Assembly (NCBI GenBank): GCA_027257055.1
Contig: JAPVLO010000039.1
Location: forward strand, 6,912,501 to 6,976,500
Length of the DNA stretch: 64,000 nt
Reading direction: 5' to 3'
DNA from: Cephalopachus bancanus
Lineage: Eukaryota > Chordata > Mammalia > Primates > Tarsiidae
Part shown: positions 34,536 through 46,911 of the stretch, piece after piece
Numbering within the stretch: the stretch's first letter is position 1
Layout: each line of letters opens with the position of its first letter
Position numbers and translations under genes: made by a program
Notes under the pieces: model-generated
The model's database searches: none
What the model was told of the DNA's origin: nothing
What the model saw: only the letters and a program-made list of their open reading frames with translations

Positions 34536-34547
34536 AAAATGACGTAG

Positions 34548-35338
34548 TTAAGTAAGCATTTGAGGATGAAGTACAAGTAGTGCAAAAGAAACTTTTTGGT
34601 ATGATCTCAGAAAGTTTCTTGTAATAAAAAGTGACAATTTTCAGGGCCTAGTGCAGCTGCTTGTAAAACAATGCAGTTAATGCATAACTTCTTACTTAAT
34701 CTAACACAAAAGACACCGCACTTTAGAACTTGCCTTAGCATACATACCTATCTGGCTTTGCCATCATAAGCATTCTTGACTGTGACTTTGCACATATGCC
34801 AAGTATGTTTTCAGCAGAGTTCAAGCAGGCAATGGTCCCCAACATCATATGTAAACAAATAAAACCTGTTTTATGGAGAAACATGTATCCTCTGAAATAT
34901 ACTTGCCACTGTTCTATAACTAACGTTGAAAAGCTATTGAGTGCATGGCCACACCAGGTTGGGGCCAGATCCAAATGAATGTGCCAATTCTGCCTGCTGC
35001 TGTTGCCATTGAAGTTTCTACATCAAACCCATGCCACTGGCACACAGGTATCAAGCAGGTGGCATGGTCACCCTACCCCCAGTACTTCTGCTGTGCCAGG
35101 CCTTGAAACAGGAACCGGGAATAGTTATTACAGAGTCCAGGTAGTAGGGTCTCCCAAAGCCTCACAACGTTTGGTGCTACTCTCACAGTCCTCCCAGACT
35201 TACCTACCTCTTCAGCGCTGTCCCATTGGCCTCATTCTGCCTCTACAGCTGCGCTGGCCAGAGTTTATTCAGTGTGTACTCAGGGCAGTGGTTTACCTCA
35301 GTGCTTTGAACAAGCAGAATCTCTTTGTCTCAGGGTCT
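34548..35338. other. Unassigned sequence, possibly part of a retroposed transcript
   Basis: No gene was recognised. It leads into an AATAAA plus poly-A end at 35709-35750. Confidence 0.3.
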
Positions 35339-35632
35339 TTTTTTTTTTTTGAATTGGAGTCTTATTCCGTTGCCCAGGCTGGAGTACAGTGGCATGCTCC
35401 CTGCCACGTCAGCCTTGACCTGCTAGGCGCTGGTGATCCTTCCACCTCAACCTTCCAAGTAGCTGGAACTACAGGCGCAGGCTACCACGCCCAGCTAGTT
35501 TTTTGATTTATTGTAGAGATGAGATCTCACCATGTTGCCCTGGCTGGTCTCGAACCTGCAAGCTCAGACAGTCCTCTCGTCTCAGCTTCCCAAAGTGCTG
35601 GGATTATAGGCTTGAGCCACCACTCCTGGTCT
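35339..35632 (-). mobile_element. Alu
   Basis: Flanked by diverged copies of TCYCAGGRTCTT. Confidence 0.9.
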
Positions 35633-35750
35633 GTCCCAGGATCTTAAGAGGAGGCCCCGGGCAACCCCTTCGAGTTTCCTCCCACTGTGGGAAATTTTCT
35701 GTACTCTCAATAAATCCTGCTTTCTTAATTACAAAAAAAAAAAAAAAAAA
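35633..35750 (+). pseudogene. 3' end of a retroposed transcript or LTR
   Basis: CTCTCAATAAATCCTGCTTT is followed 13 bp later by 18 A residues. A poly-A tail directly after a polyadenylation signal suggests reverse transcription of an mRNA or ERV transcript. Confidence 0.45.
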
Positions 35751-36870
35751 GGAAGCCCCATGTGTAGGAGACAGTAGTGGCTGCTCTCATCACAGCGGGT
35801 GCCTGATTTGTCCACCTGGTTACACCCTTCATAGTTCCCAAAGTCCCAGAATGGACCATCATAGCCCCCTGAGCACCACAGTTGGATAAATGCAGGCTCC
35901 TTCATTGCCCACTGCCTGCCACTCTAGAGAAGTGTTCATAGTTCCACGCGGGCACTGCCTACTTGGCTGGGGACTCTTGGTCTCTTCTAAAGTACGTTCC
36001 ACAGCCTGGTGCACAGAGTCATGATATCATAGAATCTGTTGCTCAAGCCAGGACCCAAAACCTCCTGACAGTATCTGAGGCTAAGGGTAGAAACACTCTC
36101 ACTTTACTGTGTAAATAGAATCTGCCCTGGGGGAAGCCGGGGATGACCAGGTGACTTGATGTGTTGTCTTCTGCAAATGCTGAATGGAAATTTGATGCCC
36201 TTGGAATGCTGGTGAGTGAAGGATACTCTGCTTTGGGTGACAAATACAAGTTGTGATGGCCTCTCTTGGAGTGCCTACCCAACCTGCATGAGCTCTTCAC
36301 TCCCCACCCTTTCCTTGGGGGATTCTGGCAGCCATGCCTGGGGTCCATGAATCTGCCCAGCAAACCCTCAGGCATAGGGGAAGGAGGTTGTTGTTTGACT
36401 CAGATTCGGTCCAATAACTCTTCTCTCCCTGAGATCTAGAACTGGTACCAGAGAAGATTCCAGTCATCTCTTTGTCTGGCTAACACTGTAGCATGCAGGT
36501 CCATGAACTGGCAGAGGCTGTTTCCTCTGAATTTCTAGGCACAAGATCAGTAAATAAGAATATGCCCAGACAGGGACAGAAGGCAGTGATCTGAGGAAGC
36601 TAGCAGGAGAAATGAAGGGAGACTAGAACAGTCTCTCTGGCCCTAGGTCCTGCCTGAGAGCTGCACATTTCATGAGACAACATTGACCTTGTATCTTTAT
36701 AAAAATCTCCCCCTTTTTTGTTGGTTTTCTTTGTTGCAGTCAGAGAGCTGTATTACATGATCATTGGCTACGTGCATATTTTATGGTTTTAGTCATGTAT
36801 ATTTTTTTTTTACCTGGTGTAACTTGTCAATGGCAAGTTGCCATTTTTAAGGGGTTGGTTTTGGGCAAGT
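35751..36870. other. Unassigned intergenic DNA
   Basis: Unique-looking; no gene or clear repeat recognised. Confidence 0.4.
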
Positions 36871-36874
36871 ATCA

Positions 36875-37523
36875 GTTTACTATTGCTGCTATAACAAATT
36901 ACCACAAATGTGGGGGCTTATAACAACACAAAATTTATTATTTTACAATTCTGGAGCTCAGAAGTCTGAAAATCAATTTCACTGGTAAATTGAAGGTGTC
37001 AGCAGCTGGTTCCTTCTGGCAGCTTTGAGGGAGAACTCATTTTCTTGAATTTTTCAATTCCTAGGGGCTGACTGCATTCCTTGGTTTGTGGCCCCTTCCT
37101 CCATCTTCAAAGCGCATCAATCCAATCTCGGCTACAAAGACTCTTCTTCCAGCAGGGCTCGGTGGCTCAGCCTGCAATCCCGCGCCTTTGGGAGGCTGAG
37201 GTGAGTGGATTGCCTGAGCCCGCGGGTTTGAGACCCGCCTGGGCAGCGAGACCTCATCTCTACAATAAATCAAAAAATCAGCCAGGCGTGGTAGCGCATG
37301 CCTGTAATTCCGGCTACTCGGAAGGCTGAGGCGGAAGGATCGCCGGAGCCCAGCAGGTCGAGGCTGCGGTGGCCGGGAGTGGCCACTGCACTCCAGTCTG
37401 GGCGACAGAGTGAGACTCCAACTCAAAAGAAAAAAAAAGACTCTTCTTCCAAATAAAGTAACATTTTCAGGATCCAGAGATTAGGACCTGATATCTTTGA
37501 GGCCATGATTCAGCCTACTATAA
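36875..37523. mobile_element. Old interspersed repeat split by an Alu
   Basis: It begins TATAACAAATTACCACAAAT and ends GGCCATGATTCAGCCTACTA. It is a common mammalian repeat whose family I cannot name securely. 38.28 and 60.90 kb carry related starts. Confidence 0.55.
37151..37436 (+). mobile_element. Alu (derived subfamily), nested
   Basis: Flanked by AAGACTCTTCTTCC at 37137-37150 and 37437-37450. Confidence 0.95.
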
Positions 37524-37735
37524 ACCCAGCTAGAGCCTTTTCAAACTGTGTGGCTCAGTTGGCAACCTCTAATATTGAATAATCAAAGTATCAGCCCTGA
37601 AGGAAAACTGAAAGCTCTCTTCTCAGCTGATAAGAATTTTGGTTTTCATTTATAAGAGCCATTTTTCATTTGTTACTGAGTGTGAAAGATGGGTACAAGG
37701 CAGATTGGTGGTGGAATTTTCTTAAAATTAAATCA

Positions 37736-38142
<407 letters not shown>

Positions 38143-38278
38143 AGATCTTCAATTATACAAACTGTTTCTAACATACACCAAAGTTTAATAAAGCTTTTAA
38201 GGGGACATACTTTTCAATGAAGAGCTTGTGTTTATAATTCAAAAACCTCAGAAACACAAAAGAATACCAAGGACCACA

Positions 38279-38590
38279 TGTATTAGATATCTCTTGCAGT
38301 GTAACACATTACCCCAAAGCTTAGTGGTTTAAAACAATAAAAACATATTGTGTCCAACAGTTTTGATGAGTCAGAAATTTGGGAGCTGCGAAGCTGGGCA
38401 TTTCCGGTTCAGGATCTTTCATGACACTGCAGCCACAGCAGGCACGGGTACCCCAGTCATCTGCACTAGAGGAGGCTCTGGGATGGTGGCTCGCTCGCGC
38501 GGCTGTTGGCAAGAGACCTCAGTTCTTCCCCGTGTAGACCTCCCTCTCGAACTGCTCGAGTGGCCCCTTTGCCAAATGCTCTAAACACAT
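38279..38590. mobile_element. Old interspersed repeat
   Basis: It shares TTAGTGGTTTAAAACAATAA, AGAAATTTGGGAGC and CGGCTGTTGGCA segments with a common mammalian repeat. Confidence 0.5.
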
Positions 38591-38810
38591 TCCAGCTTTG
38601 AATCGGCTTCTCTGCTGCACGGGCTGTGACCCAGCAGAGTCAACAATGGTACTCGAAGTGTCAGGTCCTGAAACGGGGATGTTGTATAGAACCTTTGGCA
38701 GGACGCTGTAAATGATACGCAGTTTAAACTTGTGCTAGTTATTAATTACATCGCAGCTCCAAATTTATCCTGCGTTGTCTGCTCTGTGAAAATGGATCTG
38801 TCCCATTTGG

Positions 38811-39470
38811 GTGTTTTGTTTTTTCCCTTTGCCAACTGGCATGATGCTAAGCTTTGTCAGTAGAGGGCGCCAGAGAGACACTGCAGGAGGATGGCGTTCA
38901 TGGTTCAGGGGTGTTCTGCTGTGCGGGCTCTGGAAGCTCTCCTGGCTTTTCCAGCACCCGGCTCCTGCCGCCTGGGCAGCTCCTCTGACAGCAGGCTCCT
39001 GTGGTGACGGCTCCTGCGGTGACGGATGCTGCGGTGGCCGCGGCCTGAAGCACCAAGCGGCTTTTCCCCACGTCCCCCTTCAGGTGGTGTTGCAGCGGAG
39101 TGCCTCTGATGAGACACCTCCCCGTGAGCAGCTGTTTCCATCTTTGAGGGCGCATTTCCAGCAAGTGCTGCCAATGCAGTACCACGGTCACTTTGCCATT
39201 CAGTGAGCCGCAGACACGTCCTCCTTGAGGTCTCTATGTCTGCCCCGGCAGCGAAGCTTCATGTTTGCTTGAGTGCTCTAACTCACCCCCCAAGGATGTG
39301 ACTGCTGCTATCTGCTATGACTACATGATTTCGTTTTCCTTGCTTCTTAATGACAATTTATTTACTTGTGAATCCCAATCCTTTTGTAGCTAATAATTCT
39401 ATATATTAAACTTTCCCTGTTCAAATGACTGTGTGCTACCTCGCTCCTGACTGGACGTGGCCTGATATGG
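38811..39470. other. Unassigned sequence with a 131-codon open frame
   Basis: The plus-strand frame 38811-39206 has a (GSCGDG)-like run from a short GGTGACGG repeat and no known domain. Its 3' side looks like an old LTR or transposon end. Confidence 0.35.
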
Positions 39471-39574
39471 AATTAGTACAAGTAGTCTCAGGAGATAAAC
39501 ACACAAATAAAGGACTTGGGCACGATTTGGTCATGCCTTTGGGCTTGAGGACAGACTGAGCTTCTTGCCAATGG

Positions 39575-40115
39575 AAATGGAGATTAATCATGGTTCTCCA
39601 AACAGAATCAATAATGTGTGTGTATATCCATATCTCTCTACCTATCTACCTTTATATATAATCTTTATCCATCTATCTATAGAGATAAGGTACTGGCTAA
39701 CACCATTATGGAGAATGAGAAGTCCCTCAATCTGCTACCTGCAAGCTAGAGACCCAAGAAAGCTAGGGGTGTAGTTTTAAGATCTGAGAGTTAGCGAGCT
39801 GGTGGTGTAGATTCCAGGCCAAGTCTGAAGACTTGGGAACCAGGAGCACCAAGGGCAGGAGGAGATCAGTGTCCCAGGTCAAGCACTCAAGCAAAGAGGG
39901 AATGTAACCTTCCTCTGCCTTTTTGTCCTATTGAAGCCCATGATGAATAGGACGATGCCCATCCTTGGGGGGATGATCTGCTTCACTCACTCTGCCAGTT
40001 CAAATGTAATCTCTCCCAGAACTACCCTCACAGACATACCTTAGCCAGCTGTTTGGGCATCCTTTGGCTCAATCAAGTCTATACATAAAATTAACCAACA
40101 GGCAACACTAGTTAT
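39575..40115 (-). mobile_element. Old ERVL-type LTR (MLT2-like), reverse
   Basis: It runs from GGTTCTCCAAACAGAATCAA through TATC/TATA-rich DNA to CATAAAATTAACCA, the reverse of the typical TGGTTAATTTTATG start. Confidence 0.55.
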
Positions 40116-40481
40116 CCATGGCATATGGTAATATTGCAATTAATCAAGCCATCACCTGTGGTTGACTATGCTCAAGTGCCAACTAATGCTTTCAGAAAGC
40201 AAGTGGCGGTTGCAATGATATTTATATAACCATGGCTTGGAGTATCTGTTGGCACTTGAGCATTTACTGTGAGAATGTTTGGACAAGCCCAAGTCCCTTA
40301 ACTCAGCTCCAGTTATGGGCAGAGGACTTCTATGGCAGCCTGGAAGCTCTTATTTCTTGTAGCCACAGTGATAATATTGCTGAGCATGAAACACAAAATT
40401 TAACTATGGAGTTGCCGAATAGCAGCAGCTATATTCACAAATCTCTCCTGTGACAGTTATGACATTGATGGGTAAAGAAGG

Positions 40482-40762
40482 AAGCCGGGCGTGGTGGCTC
40501 ATGCCTGTAATCCCAGCACTTTGAGAGGCAGAGGCCAGAGGATTGCCTGGACTCAGGAGTTTGAGACCAGACTGAGCAACCTCATCTCTACAATAAATAA
40601 AAAAATCAGCCAGGTGTGGTGGCATTTGCCTGTAGTTCCAGCTACTTGGAAGACTGAGGTGGAAGGATCGTCTGAGCCCAGAAGGTCGACGCTGCGGTAG
40701 CCATGAGCATGTCACTGCACTCCGGCCTGGGCGACAGAGTGAGACCCCGACTCAGAAAAAAG
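40482..40762 (+). mobile_element. Alu
   Basis: Full-length, with a short A-tail. Confidence 0.92.
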
Positions 40763-41493
40763 GGGAGGATGCTAAAACCTGAAATGGGCACATCTGGTTG
40801 GACCTAGATGAAATTGAGTCTTGATTCCTCCAGTCACTCTGAGCCTCCCTCACCAGGAGAAGTAGTTATCCCTCAGCATCTGAAGAGACTAGCCTTCCTG
40901 TGTTTGAAAGTCCTAGGATAACCCCACCTGAAAGAGACAGATGGCCAAAAAGGGAAAACCCACCTTTTAAGACCCACCACAGCCACTCTGCATTGCCAAC
41001 AGACCCATAACTAGGGCCAAATCTCAACATGCTCCAAGGGGAAAGACACACGACTATGATCCAAAAGAAATAGCTTACACACCAAAATAATTCAAGACTT
41101 GGCTAATATACACTGGCAGAAATCTAGGGAACAAGTGCAAGAGCAGATTCTAAGGAGAGCATACCAAAGTGGACACAATATGAGATCAGCTAACTTCACC
41201 CATATTGGTGTACTTATTAGAGTCTTCCAATTTAGTGGTAGCTTGTGCCTTCACTTCCCTGATAGTGAAGCTCCTACCATTCTCTACAGCTTGACATAGT
41301 TCTCTTCTTTCTGGCATTCACCACTGCTTGAAGTTAATGTGTGTGGTCAATCATCTGTTTGCCAGTCTCTCTCACTAGACTGGAGCCCTGTGAGAGCAGT
41401 GATCTGGTCTGGCAGCTTCGTCGCTTATTACTCGGAATTTAGCAAAGGACCTGGAATGCAGGCGTTTATTTCGCATTTGAAAAATGAATGATT
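40763..41493. other. Intergenic DNA with an L2 tail
   Basis: Mostly unassigned. 41360-41480 (CACTAGACTGGAGCCCTGTG, AGCAAAGGACCTGGAATGCA) is L2-like. Confidence 0.45.
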
Positions 41494-41798
41494 GCACTGG
41501 GCGTGATGGCTCACGCCTGTAATCCCAGCACTTTGGGAGGCGGAGGCGAGAGGACTGCCTGAGCCCACAGGTTCGAGACCAGCCTGGGCAACATGGCGAG
41601 ACCTCGCCTTTACAATAAATAAATTAGTCGGGCGTGGTGGCACACGCCTGTAGTTCCAGCTACCTAGAAGGCTGAGGTGGAAGCATCGTCCAAGCCCAGC
41701 AGGAAGAGGCTGCGGTGGCCGTGAGCGTGTCACTGCATTCCAGCCCGGGCGACAGAGTGAGACTCCCACTCAAAAAAAAAAAAAAAAAGAGAAAAAGA
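41494..41798 (+). mobile_element. Alu
   Basis: Full-length with a 16-A tail, directly beside the orphan CpG island. Confidence 0.92.
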
Positions 41799-41839
41799 AA
41801 AATAATGAACGAGTGAACGCAGCAAAGCCCCCACTTGGC

Positions 41840-42760
41840 ATTTCCTATCCTCTGCCCCTAACGCATCACCCAAAACCACGACCCTCCTGGCACAGCCAGT
41901 CCCCGCGTCCCCTGCTCCCCCTGAAGGACATCGGTTTCCTTCCCGGCCACTCTCCGACGGCCGGAGCAGCACCCACGCCTGGTTCTCCCCGTCAGCACCG
42001 TCAGCCACTGCTCCGGACCTCAGCAGGTGTCACAGCGCCGGCGGGAGGCTCCTGGGTCCCGCCCGGCTCTGGCGCGGGAGGCAGGACTCCCCTCGCACGG
42101 CAGCCGGGCTGACAGTCATCGGGGCCGGCCGAGGACGGGCGAAACCGGAAGTGGCCCTGGCCCTCCGCCCGCGTCCTCTCTGGGACGGCAAGGAGGCTCG
42201 ACATCTCGGTGGTAGGCCGGGAAGCCCGCGGCGCCGTCGCCAGCTGGGAGGGCCAGGAGGTCGGCGATGAGGCCCGGACTCCAGCCCCCGGGTCTTCGGG
42301 TCCTCCGGCAACGAACACCCGGCGACGGGGAGAAGAGAAAGTTTTTTAAAAACCCAGCGCCGCTAGCAGTTGCCCGGCAACCGTGCGGCATGGGGCGTGG
42401 AAGGGCTGCGCCCTCGCCCCGCCCCTACGCCTGATTGGCTAAGGGAAGAGCGGGAGGGGCGGGGTCTTCCGGGCGCGGTCCTGGGGTGTTGGGGCCGCGC
42501 CTCGAGAGCCTGGGCTGCAGGAGACCCCGCAGACTCCGGCCCCCGCGGCCAGCCCCGCCCCACGAGCCGGGAGGAGGTGTCCCAAGCTAGTGCGGCGCTG
42601 AGGCCGTCGCCTCGGCCCCGGACCCGCAGCACCGCCAGCAGAGCCCTGAGCGCCCGCAGCAAGGACCTGGGGCCTAGCCGCAGGGCCCCGCGCAGGCCGC
42701 AGGGAATGGGGCTGGGGAGCCGAGATGGAAACACTTGTTCCCTCCGCCCTCACTCTCACC
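41840..42760. promoter_or_regulatory. CpG island without an assigned gene
   Basis: About 0.9 kb of CpG-dense DNA contains GC boxes, a CCAAT box in reverse orientation (GATTGGCT near 42434) and an X box at 42369-42381. It lies between the 3' end of ZNF205 and the ERV. A good plus-strand donor (ATCAG|GTGAGA) lies at about 42798. Confidence 0.6.
42369..42381. promoter_or_regulatory. RFX X-box palindrome
   Basis: GTTGCC, one base, GGCAAC is a near-perfect RFX site in the middle of the orphan CpG island. Confidence 0.6.
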
Positions 42761-42799
42761 GTCCTCCTGGTAGCGCAGGTCGATGATAAACCAATCAGG

Positions 42800-43920
42800 T
42801 GAGACTCTCCAGTGACCAAGAAGCTGGGATGTAAGGGTGAGCAGAAGGCCGGAGGAAGCCCGGCTAACTTCTGGGCCGCCTCAGCCTCCACCCAGAGATC
42901 GCAAGCCTCTTCTCTGGCTTTCCTCCAACCTCTCAATGACGCCCGTCACCCACCGAGTTTTGAGCACTCTTGGTCTTCAGCCTGGCGTTCCAAGTCCTTC
43001 TACGACACAACCGCAACTACCTCCTTAGTCTTATTTGTGTTTTGTCAAATATTGTCCAAACTGCTAGGTTCCGATCTTAAAATACTCTTGTTAAATCTGT
43101 CCAGAAGGGTGGGCTTTGGACAGACCCCTAGAGGGAGAAGCTGACTGAGCCCCAGGGAGCAATCTGCAGGAGGGCGGCCTGCAGGGCCCTTGGAACCTGT
43201 ACTCTGCTACAAAAACGGGAATTTCTCTCCTGGGTATTGTGCTCTCTGAGCTCCCTGGAGGCAAGTAAAGTCTTTAATGACTCCCTGGATCACCTGACAG
43301 ACTTCTGAATGGTTCAAGTCCTAACACCTGGTCCCAGGCACACTGGCCACACGGCCTAAGCAAATGAAATCGAAGCAAGCAGTATCCACCTTTGAAGGGA
43401 GTGCTGTGTGCTCCTCAATCTTGCCAAGTGATGATGACTTCCAGTGTCAGTGTAACAAGTCTTCCCATAGCTGTCCCTCTCAATTAGAAAATAAGCTCCT
43501 TGAGAGCAACCCTGGCTTACAAATTAGCCCCCTCCGTGCTTCACATGGAGCCAAGCAGAAAAACTCCACTTCTGGCTAAGTGATTGGATGCACGAAGACA
43601 AGCTGAAAAGAGGGAACCGATTTGTATCTGGCCTCTTAATTCAACCAGTCCTGCTTGTAACCATAGCCTGGATCCCTGAGGCCTCCCAGACACCATCAAG
43701 TTCTGCCTGGGCTCCCACCAGTCAGCTCCCTATGTCCAGCTGATTCCACATCCCACCCCAAACCCATCTCTAGCTAACTACAATATCCCTGAAGGTTAAG
43801 ATTGTTGTCTGTCCTACTCTTATTAGATAGCCCTGCCTCATAATATCATGTACTTCCTAGACAGTAAATAGCTGTGGGGGTGCGTGGAAGTAGGGATAGC
43901 CTTACAGGATAGAATGCCAG
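42800..43920. other. Intergenic DNA with L2 fragments
   Basis: 43480-43560 and 43780-43870 are L2-like. The rest is unassigned. Confidence 0.4.
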
Positions 43921-43921
43921 A

Positions 43922-44070
43922 ACCGCAAGGTGCAATAGTGCATGCCTGTAATCCCAGCTACCTAAGAGGCTGAGGCAAGAGGACGGCTTTGAGCCCAGGA
44001 GTTTGAGATCAGTCTGGATAAAGTGGTGAAACCCTGTCTCAACAAATTATTTTAATTGAAAAAAAAAACA
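43922..44070 (+). mobile_element. Free Alu monomer
   Basis: A single unit followed by an A-rich tail, directly before a full Alu. Confidence 0.8.
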
Positions 44071-44071
44071 G

Positions 44072-44345
44072 ACCAGGCACAATGGTTCACACCTGTAATT
44101 CCAGCACTTTGGGAGGCTAAGGCAGGAGGATTGCTTGAACCCAGGAATTTGGGACAAGCCTAGGCAACATAGTGAGACCTCATCTCTATAAACGATTTAA
44201 AAATTAGCTGGGTGTGGTGACGCACACCCAGCTACTTGGGAGGCTGAGGTGGAAGGATCACCCAAGCCCAGGAAATCGAGGCTGCAGTGAGCAGTGATTG
44301 TGCCACTGCACACCAGTTTGGGCAACAGAGTGAGACCCCTCTCTA
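44072..44345 (+). mobile_element. Alu, J-like
   Basis: Diverged dimer without a tail. Confidence 0.9.
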
Positions 44346-44470
44346 GTTGTATGACTGGTCGAATTATTAGAATCCTGTTAGCCTTGGATTCCTCCTCTGT
44401 AGAGGTAGCATAACAATGGCCACCCACATTGTTGTGGAACAGACACAATATGTCTACCCTCCTTGGCCCC
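44346..44470. mobile_element. MIR fragment
   Basis: CCTTGGATTCCTCCTCTGTA followed by AACAATGGCCACCCACATTG. Confidence 0.6.
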
Positions 44471-44774
44471 ATGCCCATCAGAGCGGCTGCTTAACAACCA
44501 GCACCCATTATTACTCTTCTCAGTCTGCCAGCCTGTTCAAACCTCTGCATCCCTTTGGGCTGTGGCCACCCTGGTAGCCCCGTAATCCATGGAGCCAGGT
44601 GGGTCCCTATAGCCTCTCTGAGGCAGACATTCTCATGGTCAGTTGGTATCAGAGCTGACAGTTATCTCGGGGGCTGAGGCACAAATATGGCCAATAGACA
44701 GGCTAAGCCCATCCCCCACCCCAGGGAGAAAAACAGAAAGTGGGAAGTAGAAGCTCCAGTGTTCAAACAAGGGA

Positions 44775-45037
44775 GGCCGGATGCAGAGCTCGCACCTGTA
44801 ATCCCAGCACTTGGGAAGGCAGAGGCAAGAGGATTGCCTGAGCCCAGAAATTCAAGACCAGCCTGGACAATTTGGCAAGACCTTGTCGCTACATAAATAA
44901 AAAAAACTAGCCAGGTGTGGTGGCACTGCATCTGGAGTTCCAGTTACTCAGGAGGCTGAGGCAAAAGAATCGTCTGAGCCCAGGATGGGCAACAGAATGA
45001 GACTCTGACTCAAAAAACAAAACAAAATGAAACACAA
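44775..45037 (+). mobile_element. Alu, shortened right arm
   Basis: About 35 bp of the right arm is missing before GATGGGCAACAGAATGAG. Confidence 0.88.
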
Positions 45038-45642
45038 CATAAAAACCAAAAACGGGAAAACCAGGATTAAAACACACCCAGGGAGGGGCGGGGAGGGCAA
45101 ATTATAAAGGACATAAACCAAGAAGCCAAGGAGGTGAGCAGTAGCAGAGGCAGATGCAGCAGTGGCAGAATGGACCAAGCAGGAAAGAAGTCCCTGGTAG
45201 GTGGGGAGGCCTCGCTAGACCAGGCAGGCCCCAGAGAAGCAAGGGGAAAGAGGCCCATCACAAAACCCTGCCAGCGGCGACTGGGCATGTGTCCAAGGGT
45301 CTCTGCCCACAGAGCAGAGGTGAAGGAGCACCCAGGTTTGGAGGACAGGACCCTTGGGCACCTGATGGCAGCTGCAGACAGCCGGACCAGGCGTGCACCA
45401 TTTCAGAAGCAGCTGGCTTCAGGCCTGGGAAACCTCTCCGTGCTCAGAGGCCTTTGCTTGTCAATGCATGGAACGCCCTGAAGTGGGCCTCTGGCAAAAG
45501 GGGCCCCGACCCGGGGCTAGGGAGGGGAGCGAGGGGGTTAGGTCTGGATGGAGCCATGCACTGGGCCCAAGAACTCCCCACGCTCGGGGACAGCGCCAGG
45601 GCCCATGAGTCAGAGCCGCAAGCCGGCTTGAAGTCCAAGGCC

Positions 45643-45648
45643 TTTAAT
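45643..45648 (-). terminator. Probable ZNF205 polyadenylation signal
   Basis: ATTAAA is found on the minus strand 170 nt after the stop codon, in a non-repetitive stretch. Confidence 0.5.
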
Positions 45649-45817
45649 CTGCAGCTGGAGAGCCGCCCAGTCAGCCCCAGCCCCCACCCTCGCTCGCTAC
45701 GCCCCGCCCCATGCCTGCACCGCCCGCTCCCTTCCCTCCCGGTCCGCCAGGCGCGCGGCCCTCGCGCCCCTGCGGGGCCGTCCCGCCTGCCGTGCGCCTG
45801 CCGTGCCCCTGCCGCCC

Positions 45818-46911
45818 CTAGGTGGGCGCGGGCGGCGGCGTGGCTAAGTCCCCCGCCGTCGCCCCCAGCATCAGCATGGCCAGGGCCTTGGGCCCGCTGG
45901 TGTGGATCTTCTCGTGCCGGTGCAGGTTGGAGCGCCGGCTGAAGCTTTTGCCGCACAGCGCACAGGCATAGGGCCGCACGCCGCGGTGCGTGCGCTGGTG
46001 CGCGGTGAGGTGCGAGCTGTGGCTGAAGCTCTTGCCGCAGTCGAGGCAGTGGTAGGGCTTCTCGCCCGTGTGCGTGCGGTTGTGGGCGATGAGGTTGGAG
46101 CGCTGGCTGAAGCACTTGCCGCACTCGGGGCACGGGTAGGGCTTGACCCCCGTGTGCGTGCGCTGGTGCGTGACCAGCGCCGAGCTCTGCGTGAAGCACT
46201 TGCCGCAGGCCGGGCACTTGTGTGGCTTGGCGCCCGTGTGCGTGCCCTGGTGGGTGACCAGGTCCGAGCGGCGCGTGAAGCGCTTGGCGCAGCGGTCGCA
46301 CACGTAGGGCTTCTCGCCGGTGTGGATGCGCTGGTGCTGGATCAGCGTGGAGTGGTGGCTGAAGCTCTTGCGGCAGGCGGGACAGGTGTAGGGCTTCTCG
46401 CCCGTGTGGATGATCTGGTGCTGGATGAGGTGCGAGCTGCGGCCGAAGCGCTTGCCGCAGTCCGTACAGGCGTAGGGCTTCTCGCCGGTGTGCGTCCGCC
46501 GGTGCGTGACCAGGTGCGAGTGCCAGCTGAAGGCCTTGCCGCACTGCTCGCACTTGTAAGACTTCCTGCCGGCCTCGTCTGGGGCCGGGCCCTCCTCGCC
46601 GCCCTCCGGGGCGCCCGGCCCCTCCTCGCCGCCCTCCGGGGCGCCCCGCCCCTCCTCGCCGCCCTCTGGGGCGCGGCCCTCCCGGCGCTTTGAGGGGCTG
46701 GGGGCGGGCGGCACGGAGTCCAGCGGGCTGTCCTCGGGGGGACCCGGTTCGCCCGCGTCGCCGGCGGGCCCCGAGTCCCGGCTGCCAGCCACCTGCTGCC
46801 CGCGCTGCGGGATGCCACCCAGGGCCCGCCCCGCCCCGGCTCTGAAGGGCTTCAGGTCCCCAAGGGCCGCCACGGACTCAGTCGGCACCCCTTGCCCCAC
46901 CTCGACGGTTC
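45818..46911 (-). CDS. ZNF205: ZNF205 coding exon 6 (linker and eight C2H2 fingers)
   Basis: This 1094 nt exon starts after TTCCCCAG (TVEVGQGV) and stops with TAG at 45820-45818. It holds the tandem ten-residue repeat and all eight fingers. It is extremely GC-rich, so long open frames appear in other frames and on the opposite strand. Confidence 0.95.

Noticed and set aside
45444..46693. Long open frames (369 codons minus, 263 codons plus) across the ZNF205 finger array
   Set aside because: They overlap the real finger exon in other frames and show only its period as Ala/His/Arg-rich repeats.
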